64,000 nucleotides of DNA from Bacteroides sp. MSB163 (GCF_036416795.1 NZ_CP143867.1:2170001-2234000); one strand, 5' to 3'; positions 24,706-34,849 are shown, counted from the stretch's first letter. The notes: generated by a model not told the origin, from the sequence alone. Translations and numbers: made by a program.

Positions 24706-25134
24706 TTATTTACTACTATCTTTCGTCTTGAAAGCCAGCGCATACATCCGCATCTGCTTCACCATAGACAGCAAACCATTGCTACGGGTAGGAGAAAGAT
24801 GTTCTTTCAATCCTATCTTATCGATGAAATAAAGATCAGCATTCAGAATTTCGTTTGGTGTATGCCCGGAAAGGACTTTCATCAGCAACGAAATGATACC
24901 TTTTACAATCAAAGCGTCGCTTTCTGCTTTGAAGATAATTTTTCCATCCTCTTCGTCAGCTTGCAGCCATACGCGGCTTTGGCAACCTTCAATCAGATTC
25001 TGTTCCGTTTTATATTTTTCGTCGAGCGGTTCCTGCTCGTTTCCTAAGTCTATGAGGAGCTGATAGCGATCCATCCAGTCGTCAAAGTCGCTGAATTCCG
25101 CAATCACTTCGTCTTGTGCTTCGTTGATACTCAT
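24706..25134 (-). CDS. sufE: SufE-family cysteine desulfuration protein
   Basis: A 142-residue protein with the SufE fold pattern and the active-site cysteine in NLIEGCQSRVWL (C51). It accepts sulfur from a cysteine desulfurase and helps iron-sulfur cluster assembly in the cytoplasm. It stands alone here, with no other suf genes, and lies 30 bases after the stop side of the M28 peptidase gene on the same strand. Confidence 0.9.
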   Translation of the reverse strand: MSINEAQDEVIAEFSDFDDWMDRYQLLIDLGNEQEPLDEKYKTEQNLIEGCQSRVWLQADEEDGKIIFKAESDALIVKGIISLLMKVLSGHTPNEILNADLYFIDKIGLKEHLSPTRSNGLLSMVKQMRMYALAFKTKDSSK

Positions 25135-25164
25135 ACTTCTTGATTTATGTTTTTGATTTATAAA

Positions 25165-26160
25165 TTATTTCTCGCTGTAAATAACTTGCATTACCGTCTG
25201 TCCCACTGCTTGCAATGTAGCCTTATCAATGGCATCCATGTCATCTTTCACAGTATGCCAGTGCTCAAAGAAATCACCTTCCGGATAATAAGGAACGATA
25301 TCAATGGTTGGAATTTTGGCGTACTTGTTGATGAACGTATGGTCATCGGTTACGAAACCGCCTTTTTTCTGTACAAAATGGCGCCCGAAACCTAAAGCAT
25401 TGGCTGTTTTCCAGACTTTCTCATTGACATTGGGAGCTACTTCATGAGACAAACCTTCATAACGGAATTCTGCATTCTTGCCCCCTACCATGTCCAGCAG
25501 TATACCGAAGCGTGCATTATATCCTTGCACATGCGGATTACGTGCCCAATACTGGGAACCGAGTCCCCAGTATTCCTCTTTATGCGGGCCATTGTAAGCC
25601 TGGTGTGTTCCATAATCTTCAGCATCTACAAAAACAATATCGATACCCATTTCCGGTAACTGTTTCTGTAAATGACGTGCTATTTCCAATAATACGCCTA
25701 CACCGCTGGCACCGTCATTGGCACCTAAAATGGGTGTGTAATGCTTTTTGGCGTCCGGGTCAGCGTCTGCCCACGGACGGCTGTCCCAATGCGAAAAAAG
25801 GACGATACGCTTTTTCATATCCGGTTTGTAGGAACCGATAATATTCCGGGCTTTTAGTAATGTGCCGGTATAGGCAGGTAAGTCTACATATTGGTTAGTA
25901 ACCTTTGCGCCGAATTCTGTCAGTTTATCAGCCAGATAGTTGCCGCAATCCACATGCGCTTTCGTATTAGGAACGCGTGGACCGAAGTCAACCTGTGCTT
26001 TCACATACTGGTAAGCACTGTCTGCATTGAACTGTGGAACATTGACGACGTTTTTAACAGTTGCTTCAGCGTCGTCGCTTGCCTTTTTGGTATTGTTGCT
26101 GCATGCTATGAATGCAAGCAACACCAGGCATAAAGGGATGAGAGTATAATTCCGTTTCAT
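25165..26160 (-). CDS. M28-family zinc peptidase lipoprotein (glutaminyl cyclase-like)
   Basis: A 331-residue protein with a lipoprotein signal (LIPLCLVLLAFIACSNN). Zinc-site motifs: LFSHWDSRPWAD, GANDGASGVGVLLEIARHL, FVDAEDYG, and a late histidine in GDFFEHWHT. The pattern fits the M28 group that includes bacterial glutaminyl-peptide cyclotransferases; aminopeptidase activity is the alternative. It should act at the outer membrane or periplasm. It overlaps the upstream S66 gene by four bases. Confidence 0.85.
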   Translation of the reverse strand: MKRNYTLIPLCLVLLAFIACSNNTKKASDDAEATVKNVVNVPQFNADSAYQYVKAQVDFGPRVPNTKAHVDCGNYLADKLTEFGAKVTNQYVDLPAYTGTLLKARNIIGSYKPDMKKRIVLFSHWDSRPWADADPDAKKHYTPILGANDGASGVGVLLEIARHLQKQLPEMGIDIVFVDAEDYGTHQAYNGPHKEEYWGLGSQYWARNPHVQGYNARFGILLDMVGGKNAEFRYEGLSHEVAPNVNEKVWKTANALGFGRHFVQKKGGFVTDDHTFINKYAKIPTIDIVPYYPEGDFFEHWHTVKDDMDAIDKATLQAVGQTVMQVIYSEK

Positions 26161-27119
26161 TCTTTATCTAAATTAAAACTTAATTTCACTTCTTTTTTTC
26201 CGGTCTCCAGCGTTACTTCCGCTCCGTTTATCATGGGCAGGTTCATGCTGACATGTCCTACCGGGAAATTAAAACAGACGGGGTAATCGTATTCTTTCAC
26301 GAGGTCGGCAATTGCACCGTATAACTCTTTCCCCAAAGACTTGTTTTCCTCGTATTCCGTAAACTGTCCGATAATAAGACCGGATAGTTTTTCTAATATA
26401 CCGCCCAGTTTCAGATTGTAGATCATGCGCTCTACTGCATGCGGACGTTCGCCTACATCTTCTATAAAGAGAATGCTTCCTTCGGCAGGTATATCGTAAG
26501 GGGTGCCACGCAACCCATAAAATACGGACAGGTTGCCACCTCGTAAAATGCCGCTGGCAGTTCCTTTATGGTTTAATTTGTGCCCGGGGCAAATATAGCT
26601 GAAACCATTTTCCGAGGTTTCTACAGATTCTGCCGTCTCCGGATTAAAATGTCCAAAGAGGATATCTTTGAGTGCCAGTGTGCAGAAGTCATCTTCGGAT
26701 TCTACCGTCAGATGGCGTGCCATCAGGGCGTGGAGTGATGCAAAACCTTCTTTCTGGAGCACATTATGTAATGCGGTAATGTCACTGAAACCAATCAGCC
26801 ATTTAGGATGTTCACGAAAGCGGGTAAAATCGAGTTTCCCTAACAAGTGCACTGCTCCATATCCGCCACGGCTGCATAGAATGACTTTAGCCTTTTCATC
26901 ATCCAGGGCATTCTGTAAGTCTTCTACGCGCTGTTTGATGCTGCCTCCATACGTTCCGTGTGAGCTTCCGGCATGTTTAGCCATTACCACTTCCAGTCCC
27001 CAGGACTTCAAACGCTTTTTGGCTCCTTTCAAAAAAGACTTGTCTATCTTGCTGGAAGGAGAAAGGATGATGACACGATCACCTTTTTGTACGTATGGCG
27101 GAAAAATAAGGCTGCTCAT
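26157..27119 (-). CDS. S66-family LD-carboxypeptidase
   Basis: A 320-residue protein with PYVQKGDRVIILSPSS at the start, CSRGGYGAVHLL, and the nucleophile serine in LIGFSDITALH (S112). A glutamate in LFIEDVGERPHAVERM fits the Ser-Glu-His catalysis of S66 enzymes. These cut the L,D bond of murein tetrapeptides in cell-wall recycling. It is the first gene of an operon with the M28 peptidase (4-base overlap). Confidence 0.9.
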   Translation of the reverse strand: MSSLIFPPYVQKGDRVIILSPSSKIDKSFLKGAKKRLKSWGLEVVMAKHAGSSHGTYGGSIKQRVEDLQNALDDEKAKVILCSRGGYGAVHLLGKLDFTRFREHPKWLIGFSDITALHNVLQKEGFASLHALMARHLTVESEDDFCTLALKDILFGHFNPETAESVETSENGFSYICPGHKLNHKGTASGILRGGNLSVFYGLRGTPYDIPAEGSILFIEDVGERPHAVERMIYNLKLGGILEKLSGLIIGQFTEYEENKSLGKELYGAIADLVKEYDYPVCFNFPVGHVSMNLPMINGAEVTLETGKKEVKLSFNLDKE

Positions 27120-27184
27120 AATTCAATATTTTGCGTATGGGGACAAAAGTACATAAAATAACTCAAAACGAAATTTAGTTTACT

Positions 27185-27265
27185 CCACAGATTACACAGA
27201 TTAACACAGATTTATTCTAATAGTAGAGAAAAGTAATAATCTGCGTTAATCTGTGTAATCTGTGG
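27185..27265. repeat. Dispersed-type inverted repeat (CACAGATTAA units)
   Basis: Two 28-base arms (27185-27212 and 27238-27265), complementary with one mismatch, close a 25-base spacer. Each arm is built from about three 10-nt units of the ACAGATTAAC type. It lies in the divergent gap between the S66 gene and ptb. It looks like a widespread Bacteroidales intergenic repeat, not a local operator. Confidence 0.8.
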
Positions 27266-27363
27266 AAAAATCTATCAAAATGAAATGAAGCCTATGAAAT
27301 TTCCAAGGATGTTATGCTGCATTTCTCGACATTTTTTCAGATATTTGCTAAAAATCTAACGTT

Positions 27364-28278
27364 ATGGAACCTATTCGAAGCTTTGATCAACTAACCTCGC
27401 ACTTGAAATCCTTGAACAAAAGGAAACGTATTGCAGTAGTTTGTGCTAATGACCCCAATACGGAATATGCCATTTCTCGTTCTCTGGAAGAAGGGATTGC
27501 GGAGTTCCTGATGGTTGGCGACTCTGCGATTCTTGAAAAATATCCTACATTGAAGAAATATCCCCAGTACGTCCGTACCGTGCATATAGAGGATCCCAAT
27601 GAGGCGGCGCGTGAGGCTGTACGTATTGTCCGTGAGGGTGGAGCGGATATTTTGATGAAAGGCATTATCAATACGGATAATTTATTGCATGCTATCCTTG
27701 ACAAAGAAAAAGGTCTGTTGCCTAAGGGGAAAATCCTAACTCATCTGGCTGTAATGCAGATTCCTACGTATGATAAATTGTTGTTCTTCTCGGATGCCGC
27801 CGTAATTCCGCGACCTACTTTGCAGCAACGCATAGAGATGATCTGGTATGCCATCCATACTTGTCGCCACTTTGGCATCGAACAACCTCGCATTTCACTT
27901 ATTCATTGTACGGAGAAGGTAAGTGCCAAGTTCCCCCATTCGCTGGATTATGTTAATATCGTGGAGTTGGCGGAGGCCGGAGAATTCGGAAATGTAATAA
28001 TCGATGGTCCGTTGGATGTGAAGACTTCCTGTGAGAAGACAAGCGGTGATATCAAAGGGATTGCATCTCCTATCAATGGAGAAGCGGATGTGCTGATCTT
28101 CCCTAATATCGAATCAGGAAACGCTTTTTATAAGGCTGTATCCTTGTTTGCCCATGCTGATATGGCAGGCCTGTTGCAAGGTCCTGTATGTCCGGTGGTG
28201 TTGCCCTCGCGTAGTGATTCCGGTCTCTCTAAATATTATAGTATTGCGATGGCATGCCTCACTTGTGCTTGTGACTAA
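27364..28278 (+). CDS. ptb: Phosphate butyryltransferase (phosphate acyltransferase)
   Basis: A 304-residue protein of the PTA/PTB family: VVCANDPNTEYAISRSLEEG at the start, GGADILMKGIINTDNLLHAI, and VLIFPNIESGNAFYKAV near the end. It swaps CoA for phosphate on short or branched acyl-CoA. The next gene is butyrate kinase, making the ATP-yielding pair that converts acyl-CoA to the free acid. The substrate in this host (butyrate or branched-chain acids) cannot be fixed from sequence. Confidence 0.9.
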   Translation: MEPIRSFDQLTSHLKSLNKRKRIAVVCANDPNTEYAISRSLEEGIAEFLMVGDSAILEKYPTLKKYPQYVRTVHIEDPNEAAREAVRIVREGGADILMKGIINTDNLLHAILDKEKGLLPKGKILTHLAVMQIPTYDKLLFFSDAAVIPRPTLQQRIEMIWYAIHTCRHFGIEQPRISLIHCTEKVSAKFPHSLDYVNIVELAEAGEFGNVIIDGPLDVKTSCEKTSGDIKGIASPINGEADVLIFPNIESGNAFYKAVSLFAHADMAGLLQGPVCPVVLPSRSDSGLSKYYSIAMACLTCACD

Positions 28279-28339
28279 GTGACAGGGTGATAAAGTAGGT
28301 GATCCTAATCGTAAATTGTAAAACGTCAAATCTTAAATT

Positions 28340-29422
28340 ATGAGAATTCTTGCTATCAATCCCGGTTCTACTTCAACGAAAATTGCAGTATACGAAGACA
28401 CAACTCCGCTTTTGGTGCGTAACATTCGCCATTCGGTAGGAGAACTTTCCCATTTCCCTCGCGTCATCGACCAGTTTGAATTCCGCAAGAATTTGGTAAT
28501 AGAAGCCTTAAAAGAGAATGGTATTCCTTTTGAATTTGATGCCATCGTAGGGCGTGGAGGATTACTGAAACCCATTCCGGGCGGGGTATACGAGGTGAAC
28601 GATGCCATGTTGGATGATATAGCCCATGCCATGAGAAGCCATGCGTGCAACTTGGGGTGTCTTATTGCTTCCGAATTGGCGGCATTGCTCCCTGATTGCC
28701 GTGCTTTTATTGCTGATCCCGGTGTCGTGGATGAACTGGATGAGGTAGCCCGTATCACGGGTTCTCCACTGATGCCACGTATTACCATCTGGCATGCTTT
28801 GAACCAGCGTGCCATTGCCCGCCGTTATGCTGCCGAACTTACAGCCGCTTCTTCCGACCATCCGGTGCGCTACGAAGATTTGAACTTGATTATCTGTCAT
28901 TTGGGTGGCGGAATCTCTGTCGGTACTCATAACCACGGTCGCTGCATCGACGTGAACAATGCCCTCGATGGAGAAGGACCTTTCTCGCCCGAGCGGGCAG
29001 GGACGTTGCCTGCGGGCCCATTGATTGACCTTTGCTATTCCCATCGTTTCAGGAAAGATGAGCTAAAGAAGCGTATTTCCGGTCATGCCGGTCTGGCAGC
29101 GCATCTTGGCACTACGGATATACCTGCTATTATCAAGTCCATAGAAGGTGGGGATACGAAAGCGGAATTGGTGCTGAATGCTATGATTTATCAGGTTGCC
29201 AAAAGTGTGGGTGCCGCCGCTGTTGTGCTTTACGGCAAAGTCGATGCAATTCTGCTGACGGGGGGGATTGCTCATTCCGATTATGTCATTTCCCGTTTGA
29301 AGGAACGGGTTTCTTTTCTTGCTCCGGTGCATGTCTATCCCGGGGAAGATGAACTGGAGGCACTTGCTGTCAATGTTCTGGGAGCATTGCGGGGGGAGTT
29401 GCCGATACAGGTCTATAAGTGA
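28340..29422 (+). CDS. buk: Butyrate kinase
   Basis: A 360-residue acetate/butyrate kinase family member: ILAINPGSTSTKIAVYED at the start (phosphate motif), ICHLGGGISVGTHNHGRCID, and LTGGIAHSDYV. It makes ATP from acyl-phosphate and ADP. It lies 61 bases after ptb and ends before a 22-nt phased array and a terminator. Confidence 0.92.
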   Translation: MRILAINPGSTSTKIAVYEDTTPLLVRNIRHSVGELSHFPRVIDQFEFRKNLVIEALKENGIPFEFDAIVGRGGLLKPIPGGVYEVNDAMLDDIAHAMRSHACNLGCLIASELAALLPDCRAFIADPGVVDELDEVARITGSPLMPRITIWHALNQRAIARRYAAELTAASSDHPVRYEDLNLIICHLGGGISVGTHNHGRCIDVNNALDGEGPFSPERAGTLPAGPLIDLCYSHRFRKDELKKRISGHAGLAAHLGTTDIPAIIKSIEGGDTKAELVLNAMIYQVAKSVGAAAVVLYGKVDAILLTGGIAHSDYVISRLKERVSFLAPVHVYPGEDELEALAVNVLGALRGELPIQVYK

Positions 29423-29472
29423 CAATTAAAGAGATACGCCCCCAACGATTGTTTCATTCCGTGAAGGTTCTG

Positions 29473-29615
29473 TTTACCTCAAATGGTAACTCCATTTACA
29501 CGCCGAGGTAAAGACCGTTACATACCGAGGTAAAGAGCGTTACAATAGGAGGTAAAGGTCGTTACATCCTGCGGTAAATGCTTTTACATCCTGCGGTAAA
29601 TGGTTGGTAAATGTA
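29473..29615. repeat. Degenerate intergenic array, period 22 nt, alternating half-units every 11 nt
   Basis: GGTAAA (or GGTAAC) begins at 29485, 29507, 29529, 29551, 29573 and 29595, exactly 22 nt apart, with one more at 29606 (11 nt on). Midway in most units, 11 nt later, comes TTACA or TTACG, the reverse complement of GTAA. So the array alternates a motif and its inverse every 11 nt. It lies in the 331-base gap between convergent buk and the SusD gene. No gene is seen in that gap. Confidence 0.85.
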
Positions 29616-29649
29616 ATGCGCTGATAAAAAGGGAGTAAGCTTGATAGAA

Positions 29650-29683
29650 AAGGAGTAAAGCCCCCCAAATGACTTTACTCCTT
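29650..29683. terminator. Terminator between buk and the SusD-like gene
   Basis: The arms AAGGAGTAAAG (29650-29660) and CTTTACTCCTT (29673-29683) are perfect and close a 12-base loop. It lies between convergent genes and probably ends one or both transcripts. Confidence 0.75.
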
Positions 29684-29753
29684 CCAATCTTCTTTCCCTC
29701 GTAACTAATACGGAGAAAACGCCACTAATCAAAATCTTATACGTTGGTCTTAT

Positions 29754-31361
29754 TTAAAATTTATTCTGTCCTACAGACCACCATAAGTCTGTTCCACCAT
29801 TGTCTTGTCCACCTAAAGCATCAACCAATTGTCTGTATAATTCAGGCTGGTCAGTTTTCAAGTTTGCCGGGAATGGAAGGCGACGTACCATTTTATCAGT
29901 ATCTATCGTTCCGCCGCTCAGGTTTGCCAATGTCTTGAATAATTTAGGATAACCTGTGCGACGCTGCTCGGCCCATGCTTCAGCACCTTCTGGGAAGATT
30001 GCTAACCATTTTTGCGTAATGATACGTTCCAGCTTTTCCTCATTAGAAGCACCTTCATTCCATTTGGGAGTGATGGTAGTCATGGCTTTCATATCGTTCT
30101 TTTCAAAGAATACATCTTTATAGTCTGATGGTTTGGCATCACTTGCCAAATAAGCGTCAACGCCACTGGCACCCCATTGTTCGAAGGAGAGACGTACGCC
30201 TTTTTCATAGCAATCTTTTACGTTCTCTGTAGAGTATCCGCGTAAGGCTGCTTCTGCACGCAGGAACCACACTTCTGCAGAAGTCATCAGCGGAGCCGGA
30301 AAATCTGCCGTAATGGTGCAACGTGAGTGGAACTTATAGTGGTTAACTTCTTTAGGTGTATTGAAGTTAAATCCCTGGGGAATACCTTTTTGCATACCTG
30401 CATAGTCAAAGCGTTGCGCAGGGCTGTTATCGGCAAGTCCGCCTACAGAAGGGGTGAAATACCTATCTGTGCGTGGATCATCGTAACCAACCATGAAGGA
30501 CTCTAAAGATGCGTTCATATAAACTTCCCACCAGCTAAGGCCGATAGTTCCCAACGGATTTTTATATCCGGTTTTGGTTGAAACTTCTACTATGTCGTTG
30601 TTTGTTTCCAATACTCCATATTTGTTGGAGAGGGCTTTCTTGGCTTGTTCGGATGCCATTTGAGAATTTACATTAGATATTCGCATTGCCAAACGCAGAC
30701 GTAGAGAATTAGCCCATTTTGCATACTGTGAGTAAGTTGATTGACTTCTCATCAGGATGTCATAAGAAATTTTATCCTCTATTCCATTGGAGAGCGTCTG
30801 ATCTATTAAACTGATGGCATCATCTAAATCTGCAAACATAGCTTTATAAGCATTTTCCTGGCTTACAGGCGCTGTTGCATGGTTCTCATATAGGATGGGG
30901 CCATATTGGTCCGTCAGGCGATGCATAGTTGCCACTCTATATATTTTTATCAGAGACATATATTGTGGAAGCTCACTATCAAAGTCTTCCGCTTTGTTGA
31001 GTGCGGAAACTGTCTGGCTATATGAAGTGGACCAGTTGCTACTGTTCCATCCGTCGTTCATATTGTATACGGAGTTTTCTCCTGCAAACTTAGTTGCCAT
31101 ATCGTGGAAATATCCTGCAAACATATCGACACCTAAATTCTGTATGGTCTGGAAAGTCCAATCTGTACCTTCTCCCCAGTTGTAGTTGAAATAGATGCCT
31201 TGCTGTATAGAATTGAAATACATGGTATATCCGGCATTGTCCATGACCTGCTTACCAGAATCGTAAGAACCGTCTTCGGAGTTTAAGTTATCAAAATTGC
31301 TTGTACAAGCGGTAATTAATAATCCGCCTATCACTAATGTATGTATAAATTTGCTTTTCAT
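29754..31361 (-). CDS. SusD/RagB-family nutrient-binding outer membrane lipoprotein
   Basis: A 535-residue protein with lipobox LITAC near residue 19. It has the SusD-like-2 pattern (EVWFLRAEAALRGYS, ITQKWLAIFPEGAEAWAEQRRTGYPKL). It binds the substrate on the cell surface and passes it to the SusC porin encoded 24 bases upstream. No glycoside hydrolase lies nearby, so the substrate is not evident and may not be a polysaccharide. The C-terminus is WWSVGQNKF. Confidence 0.9.
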   Translation of the reverse strand: MKSKFIHTLVIGGLLITACTSNFDNLNSEDGSYDSGKQVMDNAGYTMYFNSIQQGIYFNYNWGEGTDWTFQTIQNLGVDMFAGYFHDMATKFAGENSVYNMNDGWNSSNWSTSYSQTVSALNKAEDFDSELPQYMSLIKIYRVATMHRLTDQYGPILYENHATAPVSQENAYKAMFADLDDAISLIDQTLSNGIEDKISYDILMRSQSTYSQYAKWANSLRLRLAMRISNVNSQMASEQAKKALSNKYGVLETNNDIVEVSTKTGYKNPLGTIGLSWWEVYMNASLESFMVGYDDPRTDRYFTPSVGGLADNSPAQRFDYAGMQKGIPQGFNFNTPKEVNHYKFHSRCTITADFPAPLMTSAEVWFLRAEAALRGYSTENVKDCYEKGVRLSFEQWGASGVDAYLASDAKPSDYKDVFFEKNDMKAMTTITPKWNEGASNEEKLERIITQKWLAIFPEGAEAWAEQRRTGYPKLFKTLANLSGGTIDTDKMVRRLPFPANLKTDQPELYRQLVDALGGQDNGGTDLWWSVGQNKF

Positions 31362-31385
31362 ATTACTTGCTTTTTAGATGATACG

Positions 31386-34300
31386 TTAGAATGTAAATTT
31401 CACATTAAAACCAATGCTGCGGGTAGTCGGCATGCCGAAAACGTCTACACCCTGCATATCGTTTCCTACTGACATCAGTGCGTCAGGATCGAATGGAGCA
31501 TCTTTATAGATAAAGAATAAGTTGCGTGCCACTAATGAGAGATTGATGTCTTTGAATACCTTCGTCTTTTCCATCCATTTTTCCGGAAGGCTGTAAGCTA
31601 TGGATAATTCACGTAAACGTATATTGGTTCCTTTGTACATATAGTATTCTGTACATCCGTTGATGTCTCCGACTCTTGCATAGAATCCCTGTATGTTGTC
31701 TTTCTTTTCTGTTTTAGTGAACTTCTGTCCTTCGACTTCGACATATCCACGATCCAGTGCTTCGCCGGCGGCTTTGCTTACCCCGTGGGCATCCAATTGT
31801 CCTTGGGTGAATGACATTACGTCGCCACCAATGCGTGCATCTATCAGGAAATTAACCGATACACCATAGATATTAAATGTATTGCTCCAGCCCAATGTAC
31901 ATTTAGGTTGGCTGTTACCTAAATATTGTTGACGGTCTGTATTGAGTTCAGGGAGTCCTTCGCTATCCAGTACGATTTTTCCTGCTTCATCGCGTTTGAA
32001 TGAGTTACCGTAAAGGTCACCTAGTGAACCGCCTTCTTTAACAATCATACGGTATGCCATGTTTACGCCCGAACCATAAGCAAATACTTTATAGTTGTCC
32101 GCGAGTTTTTCTACCTTATTTTTATTGGTAGAGAAATTAACTTGTGTTCTCCAACGGAAGTTCTCATTTTGTACGGGCACACCGCCTACGGTTAATTCAA
32201 TACCTTTATTGCTGATCTTACCAGCATTGATCATTTGGTTCTTATAGGCAGACCCCGGAAGCATTGGCACTAGCAAGAATTGGTTTTTAGTCAATGTCTT
32301 ATACCAGGTGAAGTCAATATCAAAACGGTTGTGGAAAAACTTCATCTCGAAGCCTGCTTCGTAGGAAGTTGAGATTTCCGGTTTCAGATTGCCGTCATTA
32401 TAATCTGTTACCTGGTTGATGCTTCCGCCTATGGCGATGCGCGGTTGCAGGTTTGCTTTATATAGTGGCAACGTATTTCCGACTTGAGCGATAGAGCCAC
32501 GTATTTTTGCAAAATTAATCCACTCGGGCAGTTCGAAAGAGTTGTGCGCTAGCCATGATAAACCAACTGACGGATAGAAGAATCCGGAGTCCATTTTAGA
32601 GGTACCGTAAAGGGTGGAAGACCAGTCATTACGGGCGGTTAAGTCCAGATAAAGTGCTTCGTTCCAACCTAATTGGGCAGTGGCGAATACTGATTGCATT
32701 ACTTGGCGGGCTTCATTCGTCACTGACATATCAGTAGAAGAACTATATTTAATATTCGTCAGTGTAAATACGTTTGGATAATATAAACCAGATGTATGAG
32801 AGTCAATTCGTAAATTGTTGGACTTCTGATAGTTGATAGAACCTCCTAATGCCGCATTCAGACTGAATTTGCCCCATGTCTTATTGAACATGGCCATCAG
32901 GTCGCCATAGGCCATGAAATCACTTCCGGTTGCATAGGCATAACGTCCATTGTCTGTTTGGTCTGTCCAACTACCGCCTGTCAAGGTTGTTGAGGTAGAA
33001 GCCCATGTCTTTTCTTCAGATTTGTCACTGATGTAGTCAGCTGTACCGCGGGCTTGAAATTTTAACCAGTCAGTGACTTCCCAATTCGCACTTAAAGAAG
33101 CAATGGTACGCGTACGGGTGTCTTTCGTGTTGATGCGATTGACTAACCAATAAGGGTTGCCTTCCATTCCTTGCAGGGTTTCGGGATCTTTGTACCAATT
33201 CTGTTTTGGCATGTTACGTACTTCGTCAAGAACTTCTCCACTCCTATAATCTGCCATGTTCAGGTCGCGCGGGAAGGTATAAAGTCCTACTAACGGATTC
33301 ATATATAATCCACCTGTAACCGGGCGATTGCGACCTACCTGGCGCATGACGTTAACGTTTCCATCCAATGTGAGCTTATCATTGAAGAACTTACCTGTTT
33401 CACGGAAGGTTAGGTTGTGACGTTCCAGTTTGTTCTTTTCAATAATGCCTTTGGCGGTTGTATTGGCATAGGAGAAATAGGTTTGCGCTTTTGCATTACC
33501 TGTTGATAAAGAAATAGAGTTAATGGCTGTAACGCCGGTTCCGAAGAAATCTCCTACATTGTCATGGTCTTTGATATTTCCTTTTTCCCATTTTGAATTA
33601 TAGGAGTTTTGAAATTCAGGTGTGGAAATGGCACGGTCAAATGTAACATTGGCAGAATAAGTCACACGGGTTGAACCTACATTTCCTTTTTTAGTAGTAA
33701 TCATGATAACACCGTTTGCTGCTTGCGAACCATAAAGGGCGGCCGCAGAAGCGCCTTTCAGTACGGAAATTGTCTGAATGTCGTCCGGGTTCAGATTGGA
33801 TATACCGTCACCGGAGTCGCGGTTACCTGAGTCTGAATTACCACCCATGACTGAAGAAGTCGTTTCTTTGGCTGAATTCATCATGGGAACACCATCGATG
33901 ACGTACAAAGGCTGGTTGTTACCTCCCTCAAAAGCCGAACGAATACCGCGGATGGAAACTTTAGCCGAGCCTCCCAAACCGGAAGCGCTTTTATTGATTG
34001 TAACGCCTGCAATTTTACCTTCTAGTGCATTAATCATATTGGGATCTTTAACGCGGGTTAAGTCGTCACCTCCAACTTGTTGTACAGAATAAGTTAGTGA
34101 GGATGACTTACGCTTGATACCCATAGCCGTCACTACCACCGTTTCCAGTGACAGGGCTTCTTCCTGCATCTGCACATTGAGAGTTTTCTGCCCGTTGAGA
34201 GCAATCGTTACAGGCTGGTATCCGATAAAGCTGATAACCAGCGTTGCATTAGTCGGTGTATTTAGTGTAAACTCACCGTCTATATTGGTAATGCAACCGT

Positions 34301-34793
34301 TTGTAGTTCCTTTTTCCACAACATTGGCACCGATAATGGGTTCACCCTTGGTATCGGTAACAACACCTTTTATAGAGATATTTTCTTGTTGTACGGCAGC
34401 AATGATTTCACTGGCCTTTTCATGTTGTTTGGTCAGCACAATATTCTTGCCTTCCATTACATATCTGATGTCGGTACCATTGAAGATTTTATCCAAAACT
34501 TCGGACACCGGTTGATTGTCTGCATCTACATTTACGGTGCGGCGCACATCCACGCTTTTCTTATTGTAGACAAACAAATACTCTGTCTGAGCCTCGATTT
34601 TATCGAGGATTTCGCTTACTCGCAACTCAGAGCGGGGGATGCTGATTTTGGCATTCTGAGAGTAGCTACTATTACTGTACGCTTGGAACGTTACAAACAA
34701 GAGAAGGAATAGTGTGATCTTCATAGTTCGTAATATTTGCTTAAATACTAAACTTTTTGGGCAAAAAAGCCCGTTCAAAGAAATTTTTCTCAT
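31386..34793 (-). CDS. SusC/RagA-family TonB-dependent outer membrane transporter with STN domain
   Basis: A 1135-residue protein. Order: signal region, STN domain (about 50-115, ISIPRSELRVSEILDKI ... YVMEGKNIVLTK), carboxypeptidase-like domain (IKGVVTDTKGEPIIGANVV), plug (GSQAANGVIMITTKKG) and a 22-strand barrel ending GFNVKFTF. The STN domain lets the transporter signal through FecR to an ECF sigma factor, and both are encoded just upstream. The start at 34793 has a long N-terminus; the methionine at codon 24 (MKITLFLLLF) is an alternative with a cleaner signal peptide. Confidence 0.92.
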   Translation of the reverse strand: MRKISLNGLFCPKSLVFKQILRTMKITLFLLLFVTFQAYSNSSYSQNAKISIPRSELRVSEILDKIEAQTEYLFVYNKKSVDVRRTVNVDADNQPVSEVLDKIFNGTDIRYVMEGKNIVLTKQHEKASEIIAAVQQENISIKGVVTDTKGEPIIGANVVEKGTTNGCITNIDGEFTLNTPTNATLVISFIGYQPVTIALNGQKTLNVQMQEEALSLETVVVTAMGIKRKSSSLTYSVQQVGGDDLTRVKDPNMINALEGKIAGVTINKSASGLGGSAKVSIRGIRSAFEGGNNQPLYVIDGVPMMNSAKETTSSVMGGNSDSGNRDSGDGISNLNPDDIQTISVLKGASAAALYGSQAANGVIMITTKKGNVGSTRVTYSANVTFDRAISTPEFQNSYNSKWEKGNIKDHDNVGDFFGTGVTAINSISLSTGNAKAQTYFSYANTTAKGIIEKNKLERHNLTFRETGKFFNDKLTLDGNVNVMRQVGRNRPVTGGLYMNPLVGLYTFPRDLNMADYRSGEVLDEVRNMPKQNWYKDPETLQGMEGNPYWLVNRINTKDTRTRTIASLSANWEVTDWLKFQARGTADYISDKSEEKTWASTSTTLTGGSWTDQTDNGRYAYATGSDFMAYGDLMAMFNKTWGKFSLNAALGGSINYQKSNNLRIDSHTSGLYYPNVFTLTNIKYSSSTDMSVTNEARQVMQSVFATAQLGWNEALYLDLTARNDWSSTLYGTSKMDSGFFYPSVGLSWLAHNSFELPEWINFAKIRGSIAQVGNTLPLYKANLQPRIAIGGSINQVTDYNDGNLKPEISTSYEAGFEMKFFHNRFDIDFTWYKTLTKNQFLLVPMLPGSAYKNQMINAGKISNKGIELTVGGVPVQNENFRWRTQVNFSTNKNKVEKLADNYKVFAYGSGVNMAYRMIVKEGGSLGDLYGNSFKRDEAGKIVLDSEGLPELNTDRQQYLGNSQPKCTLGWSNTFNIYGVSVNFLIDARIGGDVMSFTQGQLDAHGVSKAAGEALDRGYVEVEGQKFTKTEKKDNIQGFYARVGDINGCTEYYMYKGTNIRLRELSIAYSLPEKWMEKTKVFKDINLSLVARNLFFIYKDAPFDPDALMSVGNDMQGVDVFGMPTTRSIGFNVKFTF

Positions 34794-34849
34794 ATCTTTG
34801 TAATGTGTTAAGTTAATAAATTGATTAAGGTCGATTTTTGACTGTTTCG

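Noticed and set aside
27185..27265. Invertible promoter segment
   Set aside because: The spacer between the arms is only 25 bases and holds no clear promoter; the units look like a dispersed intergenic repeat.
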